Source: Caulobacter sp. (lineage in GTDB: Bacteria > Pseudomonadota > Alphaproteobacteria > Caulobacterales > Caulobacteraceae). Taken from it: a stretch of 64,000 bases of DNA. Where the stretch lies: assembly GCA_030678995.1 (NCBI GenBank), contig JAUXTQ010000038.1:62001-126000 (forward strand), read 5' to 3'. Shown here piece after piece: positions 1 to 8,328 of this stretch (position 1 is its first letter; each line of letters begins with the position of its first letter). The notes below the pieces were generated by a model. That model was given only the letters and a program-made list of their open reading frames with translations. It ran no database searches and had not been told where the DNA came from. The translations under genes were made by a program, and so were the position numbers.

Positions 1-633
1 GCCCAGCAGCAGGGCGGAGGCGCCCAGCAGGGCCAGGCTCAGGCCTGCCAGTTCCGGCGACAGCAGGAAGGCGAGGCCGAGCTGGGCGGTCAGCATGACC
101 AGCGCCACGCCGCACTGAAGGGTAAAAGTCGCCGCCACGCCGCAGCGCTGGATGTCGGCGCTCATCAGATGGGCAAGCCGGGCGTGCGACAGGCGGTTGA
201 TGGTCTCCCAGCTGGTGGCGGCCAGTCCTCGCGTGATGGCGAGCCGCTGGGCTTCCACAAAGCCGATCTGAAGGCGGGCCAGCATGACGTCGCGGGCCAG
301 GATGATCGCCGAACGCGCCGCCATCGACATTGCGAAGACGCCGAGTAGCAGCGCCAGCGACATCAGCCGGGACTGGCTGGCGAGCACCCCCAACAGCGAC
401 CCCGTCAGGTCTCCAATCCAGCCGCCAACCTCGCCGGTCCCGGTCAGCAGGACCAGCAGCGGCACGAGCAGCAGGATGCCCACCCCCTCGGCCATGCCGC
501 CCAGCCCGACGAGAATCGCCGCCACCGCCATGCGCCGACCGCCGAAACGAACGAAGTCCCGGACGAAGCGCCAGGCCTGGCGTCCAATCCAATTCATCGC
601 GACGGTGTCCGGGGTCCGGTGAGCATGGCCCAT
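1..633 (-). CDS. ABC transporter, membrane-domain N-terminus (partial)
   Basis: This is the first 211 codons of a gene that runs off the left edge, read on the minus strand from an ATG at 633. The peptide has a basic, amphipathic N-terminus, a long hydrophobic segment at about residues 36-63, a second at about 90-112 and a third pair at about 170-210. This is the pattern of the membrane domain of MsbA/HlyB-type exporters with fused membrane and ATPase domains. The ATPase half would lie outside the window. A purine-rich TTAGGAG lies immediately upstream of the start. It appears to be chromosomal backbone. The substrate cannot be inferred. Confidence 0.6.
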   Translation of the reverse strand, partial: MGHAHRTPDTVAMNWIGRQAWRFVRDFVRFGGRRMAVAAILVGLGGMAEGVGILLLVPLLVLLTGTGEVGGWIGDLTGSLLGVLASQSRLMSLALLLGVFAMSMAARSAIILARDVMLARLQIGFVEAQRLAITRGLAATSWETINRLSHARLAHLMSADIQRCGVAATFTLQCGVALVMLTAQLGLAFLLSPELAGLSLALLGASALLLG

Positions 634-808
634 CTCCTAACGCACCCTCGGCCGCCATCCTAGGAATTCAGGGGAGGGCGTCCGCCGACATGACGACCCC
701 GGGAAGCCTGGCGCCGGCGCTCACCCTGCGCGGTCGCGGAGATGAAGTTTCCCGGCCGTGAGCGGTTGCGCCGTCGTCCGATCGATGAGCCGGGTCGGCG
801 AATTTCCG

Positions 809-1101
809 TCAGTCGCCGTCAACTTGATCGGGCGCCTCGTTGAGCCAGCCATTGACGGTCCAGCGTCCGTCGAGAGGGGCGTCGGTCTCACCGGCTATCC
901 GCGTCAGGACACGGAGGCGGTTGGCCGGGAACAGCAGCAGGCTGCTGTGGGTGGGCACAATGCGGGTGAAGGCGGCGGTCCCGCTGCGCCCACCGGATTC
1001 ATCCTCGTCGAACAGAAGCAGGTCTCCTCCGTCGAAGCCCCGCGGCCCCGGACCGGCGACCGGTCGACGAGATGGTGGTGAAGATTGCCAGCCGGCGCAT
1101 G
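809..1101 (-). pseudogene. C-terminal remnant of a 2OG-Fe(II)-oxygenase-like protein
   Basis: A minus-strand frame with no start codon of its own reads open from the edge of the IS element to a TGA at 809-811. Its peptide contains GGDLLLFDED, then HSSLLLFPANRLRV, then GRWTVNGWL. This order (GG-x-L, a P/L-x-LFP strand, then R-x-x-x-NGWL) matches the C-terminal strands of prolyl-hydroxylase-like 2OG-Fe(II) oxygenases. The distal metal histidine expected after LFP is not obvious. The N-terminal part is missing where the IS6 element begins, so I read it as a truncated gene. The family call is tentative. Confidence 0.4.
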
Positions 1102-1918
1102 GGTGCTGTCAGTCTAACGCTAACCCTTCTCCACTAAGGCCCTGGTGGCCAAAGCGGAGGCTGCGTTGAGATCGATTTCCTACAAGCGTCACCGCGTCCC
1201 GCCGGAGGTGACCCGTCATTCGGTCTGGCTGTACTTCCGGTACACCCTGAGCCTTCGGGATGTCGAGGAACTGCTCGCGCAGCGGGGTGTCGAGGTCAGC
1301 TACGAGACCATCCGGTGCTGGACGCTCAAGTTCGGCCGGCAGTTCGCGCACAACCGCAGACGGTCCCGGCCACGGCCGACCGGTTCTTGGCATCTGGCCG
1401 AAATGGTCGTCAAAATTGGCGGCAAGAGGATGTTGCTCTGGCGGGCTGTCGATGACGAGGGCGAGGTTCTGGACATGCTGGTTCAGGAGCGGCGCAACAA
1501 GCGTGCAGCCCTTAGGCTGCTTCGGAAATTGCTGAGGAACCAGGGCGTTCGCCCTGACGCCATCATCACCGACAAGCTGGCCTCGTATCGCGCGGCGGCC
1601 CGGGACTTGGGCCTGACGGATCGCCACCAGCCCGGCGGGATGCGTGAGAACAATCGGGCGGAAAACCCTCACTTGCCGATCCGGCGCCGGGAGCGAAAGC
1701 AGCGGAAGTTCAAGTCAAAAGCGTCGGCTCAGAAGTTCCTGGCCACCCACGCCGCAGTCTACAACGTCTTCAATCTCCAACCCCACCTGATTCGCCGACC
1801 GACCCTCCGCTACCTCCGCGCCAAATCTCACCGGACGTGGGCGGGTGCGACTGCCGCTGCCTGATCAACGAGTTGGGTAGGGGCTATCGCGGCCCGCCGC
1901 GGTTAACCTGACAGGACC
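1102..1918 (+). mobile_element. IS6-family insertion sequence
   Basis: The element contains one transposase gene bounded by imperfect inverted repeats. The left end reads GGTGCTGTCAG (1102-1112). The right end, reverse-complemented, reads GGTCCTGTCAG (1908-1918), and a second block of matches (TAAC) follows in both. The 8-bp flanks (1094-1101 and 1919-1926) do not match, so there is no target duplication. That would fit a product of recombination or cointegrate resolution, or a deletion next to the element. It separates a broken oxygenase gene from the first operator of the catabolic regulon. Confidence 0.75.
1145..1864 (+). CDS. IS6-family transposase, first catalytic Asp replaced
   Basis: A 239-residue DDE transposase of the IS6 family. 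An N-terminal helix-turn-helix region (about residues 20-65, with SLRDVEELLAQRG) precedes the RNase-H-like core. The usual first catalytic motif WHLDEM reads WHLAEM here, with Ala at residue 85 encoded by gcc at 1397-1399. The second Asp (ITDKLASY, residue 143) and the Glu in NNRAEN (residue 173) are present. Loss of the first acidic residue should abolish strand transfer, so this copy is probably inactive in cis even though the frame is full length. The start is taken at the GTG/ATG-like codon after the left inverted repeat. Confidence 0.85.
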   Translation: MAKAEAALRSISYKRHRVPPEVTRHSVWLYFRYTLSLRDVEELLAQRGVEVSYETIRCWTLKFGRQFAHNRRRSRPRPTGSWHLAEMVVKIGGKRMLLWRAVDDEGEVLDMLVQERRNKRAALRLLRKLLRNQGVRPDAIITDKLASYRAAARDLGLTDRHQPGGMRENNRAENPHLPIRRRERKQRKFKSKASAQKFLATHAAVYNVFNLQPHLIRRPTLRYLRAKSHRTWAGATAAA

Positions 1919-1942
1919 ACCCTCGATGTCATTCTCCCCTTT

Positions 1943-1958
1943 ATGACCCGATGGTCAT
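1943..1958. promoter_or_regulatory. ATGACC-N4-GGTCAT operator, site 1
   Basis: Perfect 16-bp palindrome with spacer CGAT, ending 15 nt before the start of the 1974 gene. It lies 24 bp inside the right end of the IS6 element. It is the leftmost member of the regulon. Confidence 0.8.
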
Positions 1959-1973
1959 GTGCTCTAATGAGGC

Positions 1974-2984
1974 ATGAGATCCTTCTCCCTCCCGTTGATG
2001 TTGACCGCCGCCCTCCTCATGGGAGGATTTGGCGCGGACAACGGCGGCGCTCAGGTTCAAGACAGCGAATTCCGGCCCGGGGTCGGTGATTCCCGCTTCC
2101 CGGCAGGAAAGGGGCCGAGGATCTGCCAGGACCAGGGACATTTCAATTTTCACAGGCTTGACGGTCGGTTCCACGCCTTTGGCGAGCTGTTGCGTGCGGA
2201 CGGATACCAGCTCGAACCGCTAAACATTCTGTTCGACGCCGGCATCCCGCAACGTTGCGACGTTCTTGTGATCGCCAATGCGCAGCCATCGGATCTCCCC
2301 TGGGATGACTATCCCCGACCGACGCCGTCCGCATTCAGCAAGGCCGAGATGGCGGCGCTGCACGACTGGGTGGCAGGCGGCGGAAACTTGCTGCTGATCG
2401 CCGATCATATGCCCCTGGCGGGCGCTTCGGCGGATCTCGCGACGGCGTTTGGCTTTCATTTCCAGGATGGTTTCGCCGCCAGGCCCACCGCCGGTCAGGG
2501 CGGAGCTCAAGGCTTCACCATGCCAGATCTGTTCAGGGCAGAGGACGGAACCCTGGCGGACGGGCCGATCACCGACGGACGCTATGGCGGCGGGCGCATC
2601 GCCCAGGTCGCCACCTTCATCGGGCAGGCCTTCCAAGCGGAACCCGGCGCCCAGCCGCTGCTGGTGTTGCCACCGGGGTTCGTGGTGTTGATGCCGGACA
2701 AGCCCTGGGTGTTCACGCCCCAGACGCCGAGGACGCCCGCGGCCGGCTGGCTACAGGGGGCCACTCGCGACGTTGGCCTTGGGCGGGTCGCGGTCTTCGG
2801 CGAGGCGGCGATGTTCACCTCGCAGATTGCATCCAACGGACAGAGCATGGGCCTCGATGCGCCCGGCGCGGAGCAGAACCGGCTCTTTGTCCGCAATGTC
2901 GTCCGGTGGCTTTCCGAGCGGTCGACGACCGATCCGGAAGGCTCGTCAAAGGTTGTCCAGGAGACCGGCGGACCGGGGCGTTGA
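1974..2984 (+). CDS. Exported DUF4350-like protein
   Basis: A 336-residue protein with a hydrophobic N-terminal segment (about residues 4-20) that looks like a signal peptide, so it is probably periplasmic. The middle contains DVLVIANAQ, then SAFSKAEMAALHDWVAGGGNLLLIADH. This is the arrangement of DUF4350-type proteins, a glutamine-amidotransferase-like fold in which a flavodoxin-like strand is followed by a nucleophile-free loop. The biochemical role is unknown. It is the first gene of a three-gene operon with a D-aminopeptidase and a lipase-like hydrolase, and an operator sits directly upstream. The GAGG just before the start is closer than usual, so the start is not certain. Confidence 0.6.
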   Translation: MRSFSLPLMLTAALLMGGFGADNGGAQVQDSEFRPGVGDSRFPAGKGPRICQDQGHFNFHRLDGRFHAFGELLRADGYQLEPLNILFDAGIPQRCDVLVIANAQPSDLPWDDYPRPTPSAFSKAEMAALHDWVAGGGNLLLIADHMPLAGASADLATAFGFHFQDGFAARPTAGQGGAQGFTMPDLFRAEDGTLADGPITDGRYGGGRIAQVATFIGQAFQAEPGAQPLLVLPPGFVVLMPDKPWVFTPQTPRTPAAGWLQGATRDVGLGRVAVFGEAAMFTSQIASNGQSMGLDAPGAEQNRLFVRNVVRWLSERSTTDPEGSSKVVQETGGPGR

Positions 2985-3053
2985 AGTCGGCTCCGTCACC
3001 GGAAATCGTAACGCTCTGTCGAGCAACCAGCTGCCTCAAGGGATGCAAGTAAC

Positions 3054-3875
3054 ATGAAGCTCTACATATCGGCGGACATCGAAGGCGTCGGCGGGATTGC
3101 TCACTTCGACAGCGGGACAGCCGGTAACTTCGACTACGGCGAAGCGCGGTTGTGGATGACGAACGAGGTCGTCGCCGCCTGCGAAGGCGCCCACGAGGCC
3201 GGATGCGACGAGGTCATCGTCTCCGATTCCCACTACAACGGCCGCAACATCCTGGTTGACCGACTCCCGTCGTTCGTCCGGCTGGTCCGCTGCTGGCCCC
3301 GTCCGCTCCTGATGATGGAGGGGGTCCAGGAGGAAGGCGTCGTTGGCGCCGTCTTTCTCGGGTACCACGTGGGCGCGGCGTCGGCCGAGGGGCTGTGCCC
3401 GCACACCGTCAACGGCGGCGTGTTCAGCGACATGCGGGTCAACGGGCAATCGGTGTCCGAGACCCACATCAGCGCGCTCGCGGCCGGCGAACTGGGCGTG
3501 CCCGTTCTGCTGGCGACCGGAGACGATGCCTACGTCCGTCACGCGACAGCTGTTCTCGGCGACATTGAGACGGTGCAGACGAAGGTCGCCATAAGCCACA
3601 CGGCCGCAACCACCCTGCCGCCGGAGCAATGCTGCGAGCTTATTCGAAAGGCCACGATCAAGGCAGTGGCGCGGAGGTCCGAAATCGCACCTTACCTTTC
3701 GCCCTGGCCGGTGGATTTCGACATCGCATTCAAGGGAAACCGGATCGCCGAACTTCTGGCGATGCTCCCCCAGTTCGAGCGACTGAACGGCTATACCGTA
3801 AGGGCTCGGCCGACCTCAGCGCGCGAGCTGTCCCGGATTCTCGACTTCATCACCCAGATGGTGTCGCTGAAGTGA
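3054..3875 (+). CDS. dppA: M55 family D-aminopeptidase (DppA-like)
   Basis: A 273-residue zinc aminopeptidase of family M55, whose characterised member DppA releases N-terminal D-amino acids from short peptides. The metal ligands are visible at the family positions: Asp8 and Glu10 in SADIEG, His60 in SDSHYNG, His105 in GYHVGAAS, and a Glu near residue 136 in VSETH. The catalytic Cys115 (GLCPHTVNG) is retained. It has no signal peptide, so it should be cytoplasmic. It is second in the operon after the DUF4350-like gene, and its stop overlaps the GTG of the next gene by 4 nt, so the two are probably translationally coupled. This is direct evidence for D-amino acid peptide turnover in the regulon. 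Confidence 0.85.
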   Translation: MKLYISADIEGVGGIAHFDSGTAGNFDYGEARLWMTNEVVAACEGAHEAGCDEVIVSDSHYNGRNILVDRLPSFVRLVRCWPRPLLMMEGVQEEGVVGAVFLGYHVGAASAEGLCPHTVNGGVFSDMRVNGQSVSETHISALAAGELGVPVLLATGDDAYVRHATAVLGDIETVQTKVAISHTAATTLPPEQCCELIRKATIKAVARRSEIAPYLSPWPVDFDIAFKGNRIAELLAMLPQFERLNGYTVRARPTSARELSRILDFITQMVSLK

Positions 3876-5272
3876 CTCCGACGGTGGATGATCAGAGCAT
3901 CTCGACCCCGAGTGATGTCGTCGATCAGCAGACAGAAACGGTCCCTGTCGTCTTCGTGCATGGGAACGGCGAAAGCGCCCAGGCCTGGGACCAGGTCGCC
4001 GGGCGTTTCCGCCAGTGCGGTTACAACCAGCTGTTCGCGATCAGTCTCGATCCGCCCTCGCATGGTTCCTGCGTCGCCTACGCGGCCCAGCTTGCTGAGT
4101 TCATCAATACGGAAGTGCGGCCAAAGGTGGGGGCGCAAACGCCCATCGCCATTATCGCCCACAGCCTCGGCGCGCCGGTCGTCAGGTACTATCTGTCCTT
4201 TCTCGGCGGCGCCCGCCTGACGTCCCACGCGGTGCTGATTGCCGGGTGCAACGCCGGAGCCCCCGCCTGCGACGTCATGTTGCTCCGGGACCCGGAGGGC
4301 AAGATCTTCCGGCAGGCCCGCGAGGTTCACACGGGCGGGTCGGAGTTTCTCCGCAATCTGGACGCCAGGGGGATCGACGACGGCGTCCGGTACATGACCA
4401 TTTCGGGCCCGCACGATGTGCAGTTCTCGCTCTTCGAAGAGAGCGCCCAGCTGGCCGGGGCCGACAACCGCGTGCTTCCCCGGCTCGGTCATTGGGGAGT
4501 TCGCAGCTCCGACGAGAGCTTCGAGCTGATGAGGGCGTTCCTGGAAAACAGGGCCGATCAGCTTCCCGGCGGTCAGCAGCCACTGAACATCCCCGATGAC
4601 CTGACCGGAATATGGCTGGCCTGCGATCCCGGGTCCCGCTTTCTGGAGTTCGATTTCCGCCACGACGGGACCTTTGCGGTCCGAACCGGCGAGACGGAGT
4701 CGTCCGGAACCTACAATGTGTCTGTCAGCCCGCCGACCCACCGGCTCGACCTTCAACTTGATGGCGCGCGTCTCCAGGGCCTCTATCGCCTGACCGTGGA
4801 AGGCGACACCTTGGCGCTCGCGCTGGGCTCTCCGGAAGAGCCTCGCCCCGAACATATGCGTTCCCGCTCACTGTTCAGGCGCAAGGGCGCCATGCAGCGC
4901 CCCGAAGCGTTGGTCGGGAAATGGCGCTCGACCTTTCCGGGCGGACTCCGCGGCATCGGCATCGGGGAGTTCTCCCTGGATCTGCGGGCCGATGGTCAAT
5001 GGTCGATGACCGCGGCCGTTCCGGACGCGCCCGATCTTGAGCTGTCCGGCGTCTGGTCGGCGGACCCAGCGCCCGACGGGAAGGCTGGCGGGGCCTTTAG
5101 CCTCGACCTTGAGATTGATCGATCCAATGCCAGGACCCTGGAGAGCGGGGCGTGGTGGGGCGGCCTGCTGGCCGTCGAGGGTGATTCCATGGCCCTTGAA
5201 TTGCCGCCCGTCACGCGCGCGGCGTGCCGGCCACAGTTGATCGACTATCCGGCGATGCTTGTCCGAATGTGA
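3872..5272 (+). CDS. Alpha/beta-hydrolase (lipase/esterase-like) with C-terminal beta domain
   Basis: The 466-residue product begins at a GTG overlapping the stop of the M55 gene. The frame is also open upstream, but the 4-nt overlap decides the start. An oxyanion HGNG (residues 30-33) precedes the nucleophile elbow AHSLGAP with Ser98. Asp182 (GPHDVQ) and His207 (LGHWGV) can complete the triad. The fold suits PGAP1/triacylglycerol-lipase-type esterases. From about residue 240 the sequence changes to beta-rich repeats with LTGIW and similar motifs, resembling a lipocalin-like extension. No signal peptide is seen. It probably cleaves an ester in the same substrate handled by the M55 peptidase. 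Confidence 0.7.
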   Translation: MTPTVDDQSISTPSDVVDQQTETVPVVFVHGNGESAQAWDQVAGRFRQCGYNQLFAISLDPPSHGSCVAYAAQLAEFINTEVRPKVGAQTPIAIIAHSLGAPVVRYYLSFLGGARLTSHAVLIAGCNAGAPACDVMLLRDPEGKIFRQAREVHTGGSEFLRNLDARGIDDGVRYMTISGPHDVQFSLFEESAQLAGADNRVLPRLGHWGVRSSDESFELMRAFLENRADQLPGGQQPLNIPDDLTGIWLACDPGSRFLEFDFRHDGTFAVRTGETESSGTYNVSVSPPTHRLDLQLDGARLQGLYRLTVEGDTLALALGSPEEPRPEHMRSRSLFRRKGAMQRPEALVGKWRSTFPGGLRGIGIGEFSLDLRADGQWSMTAAVPDAPDLELSGVWSADPAPDGKAGGAFSLDLEIDRSNARTLESGAWWGGLLAVEGDSMALELPPVTRAACRPQLIDYPAMLVRM

Positions 5273-5278
5273 GGTCTT

Positions 5279-5310
5279 GCCCGCGCCGGGATTGGCGCGG
5301 GCTCCTTAAA
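5279..5310. terminator. Bidirectional hairpin between convergent genes
   Basis: A perfect 9-bp stem, GCCCGCGCC (5279-5287) and GGCGCGGGC (5294-5302), with a 6-nt loop and a short T-containing tail. It lies between the convergent ends of the 3872 hydrolase and the 5338 acyl-CoA synthetase. Confidence 0.65.
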
Positions 5311-5337
5311 GTGGCGAGGGCAAAGGACGCAGACGGC

Positions 5338-6864
5338 TCAGGCGGGCGCCTTCGGCCGCGAGTATTCGTCGACAAGCAGGCGCTTGAACAGCTTTCCGGT
5401 CGGCTCCCGGGGGAGGTCCCTGCGGAAGTGAATCTCCCTGGGGACCTTAACGCCGCTGACCTTCTGGCGGATGAAGCGGTTCAGGTCCCCGGCGAGTTCC
5501 GGTGTCGCGGCGTTCCAGTTCGTTGGCTGGACGACCGCCACGACGCGTTGGCCCATCTCCTCGTCCGGAACACCGAACACCGCGACGTCGAGCACCGCGG
5601 GGTGGGCGAGCAGCGCGTTCTCGATCTCCTGCGGGTAGACGTTCACGCCGCCCGAAATGATCATGAAGCCCTTGCGGTCGGTGAGATAAAGATAGCCGTC
5701 CGCGTCGATCCGCCCGATGTCGCCGAGAGTCCGCCAGCCGTGCTTGTTCGCGCTTTCGGCGGTCTTGGCCGGATCGTTGTGATACTCGAAAGACGGGCCG
5801 CCTTCAAAATACACATGGCCCTCGGCGCCGACCGGCAGGGGATCGCCCGCCGGATCGCAGATCCGAAGTTTCCCCACGATCGCGCGCCCGACCGACCCCG
5901 TGTGAGACAGCCATTCTCCCGGGTCGATGACACAGAGGCCGGCGCCTTCGGTGCCCCCGTAGTACTCGTGGATGATCGGTCCCCACCACGCCATCATCGC
6001 TTCCTTGGTGTGGATGGCGCACGGCGCCGCGCCGTGGATCGCGGCCGCGTGGGTGGTCAGGTCATACTTGTCCCTGATCTCGGGAGGCAGCTTCAGGAGG
6101 CGTACAAAGTGCGTCGGCACCCACTGCGAGTGGGTGACCCGATAGTGCTCGATCGCCGCCAGAGCGCCTTCGGCGTCGAAGTGCTCCATCAGCACCACGA
6201 CCCCGCCAAGCCGGTGGACAGCCATGCACCAGCGCAACGGAGCGGCGTGGTAGAGCGGGGCCGGGCACAGGAAGACGCTCTGTGCATCCATGCCGTAGAG
6301 CGTCGTCATGCGCTCCGCCTGCGGCGGGGGCGCGCCGTGTTCGAGCGGCTTCGGCTTGACCCCCTTGGGTCGCCCGGTCGTGCCGGACGAGTATAGCAGG
6401 TCCTGGCCCGGACGGTCGCTTTCGACCGGCTCGGCCGGCATCGACGCCCGCAGGGCTTCGAAATCCTCGTAGCCGGGACGGGCGCCGCCAACCGACAGAA
6501 GGTGAAGATGCGCGAGGCGATCCTTCAGCGCGTCCGGGATGTCGCCGAGCGTGGTGGAAGTGATCAACGCCTTGGCGCCGGAGTCTCTTACGATGTACCC
6601 CGCCTCATCCGCGGTGAGCCGGCTGGACAGGCAACAGAAATAGAGCCCGGCCTGCTCCGCCGCCCACACCACCTCGAAATATCGAGGATGGTTCTCCATG
6701 AACACCGCGACAACGTCACCGCTGCGCAGCCCGAGCTGCCTGAACAGCTGAGCGCCCTGTCTGGCCCGGACTTCGAGCTCACCGTAGGTGGTCGTCTCTC
6801 CGCTCCCGGCCATGATGACGGCGGGTCTGTTCGGCGACTGGAGTGCGTGGTTTCTAGGGTGCAT
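5338..6864 (-). CDS. Acyl-CoA synthetase (AMP-forming)
   Basis: A 508-residue ANL-superfamily ligase that activates a carboxylic acid as acyl-AMP and then as acyl-CoA. It shows the P-loop YSSGTTGRPKG (about residue 162), the A5 motif EYYGGTEG, the hinge region YLTDRKGFMIISGGVNVYP, and the C-terminal lysine motif PTGKLFK. It is a standard length for the FadD/4CL type. An AGAAGG lies 5 nt before the ATG. Operator site 2 lies 44 nt upstream, between this gene and the MerR gene, so it can be transcribed separately from the operon ahead of it. Acid specificity cannot be read from the sequence. Confidence 0.85.
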   Translation of the reverse strand: MHPRNHALQSPNRPAVIMAGSGETTTYGELEVRARQGAQLFRQLGLRSGDVVAVFMENHPRYFEVVWAAEQAGLYFCCLSSRLTADEAGYIVRDSGAKALITSTTLGDIPDALKDRLAHLHLLSVGGARPGYEDFEALRASMPAEPVESDRPGQDLLYSSGTTGRPKGVKPKPLEHGAPPPQAERMTTLYGMDAQSVFLCPAPLYHAAPLRWCMAVHRLGGVVVLMEHFDAEGALAAIEHYRVTHSQWVPTHFVRLLKLPPEIRDKYDLTTHAAAIHGAAPCAIHTKEAMMAWWGPIIHEYYGGTEGAGLCVIDPGEWLSHTGSVGRAIVGKLRICDPAGDPLPVGAEGHVYFEGGPSFEYHNDPAKTAESANKHGWRTLGDIGRIDADGYLYLTDRKGFMIISGGVNVYPQEIENALLAHPAVLDVAVFGVPDEEMGQRVVAVVQPTNWNAATPELAGDLNRFIRQKVSGVKVPREIHFRRDLPREPTGKLFKRLLVDEYSRPKAPA

Positions 6865-6908
6865 GAACGCCTTCTGGGCCGGAATGAAGTGGTACTATGG
6901 CAGACCAT

Positions 6909-6924
6909 ATGACCAGGCGGTCAT
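6909..6924. promoter_or_regulatory. ATGACC-N4-GGTCAT operator, site 2
   Basis: Perfect palindrome with spacer AGGC, 44 nt upstream of the acyl-CoA synthetase. The stop codon of the MerR gene (6921-6923) lies inside its right arm. Confidence 0.8.
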
Positions 6925-7343
6925 ATTAATTTGTCTGGCTCCAAACCGGCATCACGCGACCGCCCCCGCAGTTGCCTGGGCCCCCGGTCCTCGCCTGATC
7001 GGCATTGCGCGCCATTGAACAGCGCCTCGATGTCGGAAAGAGCCTCATCGACGAAGCCGCAGAGCGCTCCAAGTTCACGCCTGCGAAGGAGCAGCATCGT
7101 GGTCAGAGAGACACGCTGCGCAATGTGGTCATGCCGTCCAATTTCAATGACATGGCCGATTTCGGCCAGCGACAAGCCGGCCCGGCGCAGCCTGGCGATG
7201 AACAACAGACGCGTGCGCGCTTCCAGGTCGAACCATCGGTCCTTCGAGCCTTCGCGGATCAGGGACACGAGACCAAGGTCCTCATAGTGGCGGATCGCCC
7301 GAGGTGTCAGTCCGGTGAGTTGGGCGATTTGGGAAATGTACAT
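6921..7343 (-). CDS. MerR-family transcriptional regulator
   Basis: A 140-residue protein that begins MYISQIAQLTGLTPRAIRHY, the canonical MerR winged-helix start. This fixes the ATG at 7343 although the frame stays open further upstream. The wing (EDLGLVS...DRWFD) and the dimerisation helix (LSLAEIGHVIE) follow. No conserved cysteines suggesting metal sensing are seen in the C-terminal part, so a small-molecule or no effector is likely. It sits between the BKACE gene and the acyl-CoA synthetase on the same strand. Its TGA is embedded in operator site 2. Confidence 0.8.
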   Translation of the reverse strand: MYISQIAQLTGLTPRAIRHYEDLGLVSLIREGSKDRWFDLEARTRLLFIARLRRAGLSLAEIGHVIEIGRHDHIAQRVSLTTMLLLRRRELGALCGFVDEALSDIEALFNGAQCRSGEDRGPRQLRGRSRDAGLEPDKLI

Positions 7344-7429
7344 TCTCTGGTCTCGGCGGTCAGGGGCCCCGCCCGGCGGCGCGCGGCAGGATTGAGATGT
7401 TGAGTCGGGGCGGGCCCGTGCAGCGGCGG

Positions 7430-8311
7430 CTAGGCCGCCGCCGGCAGTTCCAGGCGTTCGCGAGCGGACTCGGGTGACGCGAGCCGGAACCCGAGATCCT
7501 CGATGATGCGCCTGGCCTTCACGCATAGTTCGGCGTTGCTCTTCGCCAGCACGCCTCTCTCAAGGTAGATGTTGTCTTCCAGGCCCACACGCGCATGACC
7601 GCCGAGCAGGCTGGACAGCGCCACCATCGGGAACTCGGAGGGGCCGACGCCGAACGCGGACCAGATCGCCCCTGGCGGCAGCATGCTGCGGCCCAGCTGG
7701 ATCGACTCCAGGGTGGCCGGCCAGCCGTACTTCACGCCAAGGACGAACGAGAAGAGGGGAGGGCCGCTGAAGGCCTCGCTCGCCAGCAGTTCGTTGGCGA
7801 GCACCATGTCGCCGGGGTTGAAGATCTCGATCTCCGGCTTGCAGCCGGCGGCGAGCGTCTCCCGGGCCATGATCCGGGTATTCCGCCGGGTGTTCATCAC
7901 CACCTGGTCGCCCGAGTTCATCGTGTTCAGGTCGAGGGTGCAGATCGCCGGCTTCAGGTCGAGGATGTGCCCAATTCGCTGCATCGGAGGCAGGAGCGAC
8001 GTGCCCGGGGCGGCGACCTTTGGGTCGTCGGGATCGGGAATGTAGCGGCCGCCCGGACCGGTCGTCAGATTGATCACCAGACGGGTGTTCCTGGCGCGAA
8101 TGCGTTCGACGACCTCGGCGTAGTGAGCGGTCTCCATCGACGGTCGGCCGTCGTCCGTGTGGCGGACGTGGATGTGGACGACCGAGGCGCCGACCTCCGC
8201 GGCCTCCAGCGCCGAGTCCGCGATCTGTTGGGGAGTGATCGGCAGGTAAGGTGTCTGCTCGGGCCGGGTGATGTTGCCCGTTATGGCGCAGGTCAGAATA
8301 ACGTCGCGCAT
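7430..8311 (-). CDS. Beta-keto acid cleavage enzyme (BKACE, DUF849)
   Basis: A 293-residue TIM-barrel enzyme of the BKACE family. These condense a beta-keto acid with acetyl-CoA to give acetoacetate and a new CoA ester, as in 3-keto-5-aminohexanoate or 3-dehydrocarnitine cleavage. Family marks visible are AITGN near the N-terminus, PYLPITPQQIADSALEAAE, the zinc ligands His46 and His48 in HIHVRH, and the distal Glu245 in RVGLEDNIYL. GGGAG lies 8 nt before the ATG. It follows the SDR gene by 17 nt; an SDR could supply its beta-keto substrate by oxidising a 3-hydroxy acid. A paralogue lies at 56523. Confidence 0.85.
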   Translation of the reverse strand: MRDVILTCAITGNITRPEQTPYLPITPQQIADSALEAAEVGASVVHIHVRHTDDGRPSMETAHYAEVVERIRARNTRLVINLTTGPGGRYIPDPDDPKVAAPGTSLLPPMQRIGHILDLKPAICTLDLNTMNSGDQVVMNTRRNTRIMARETLAAGCKPEIEIFNPGDMVLANELLASEAFSGPPLFSFVLGVKYGWPATLESIQLGRSMLPPGAIWSAFGVGPSEFPMVALSSLLGGHARVGLEDNIYLERGVLAKSNAELCVKARRIIEDLGFRLASPESARERLELPAAA

Positions 8312-8328
8312 CGCGCTGTCTCCCGGAC

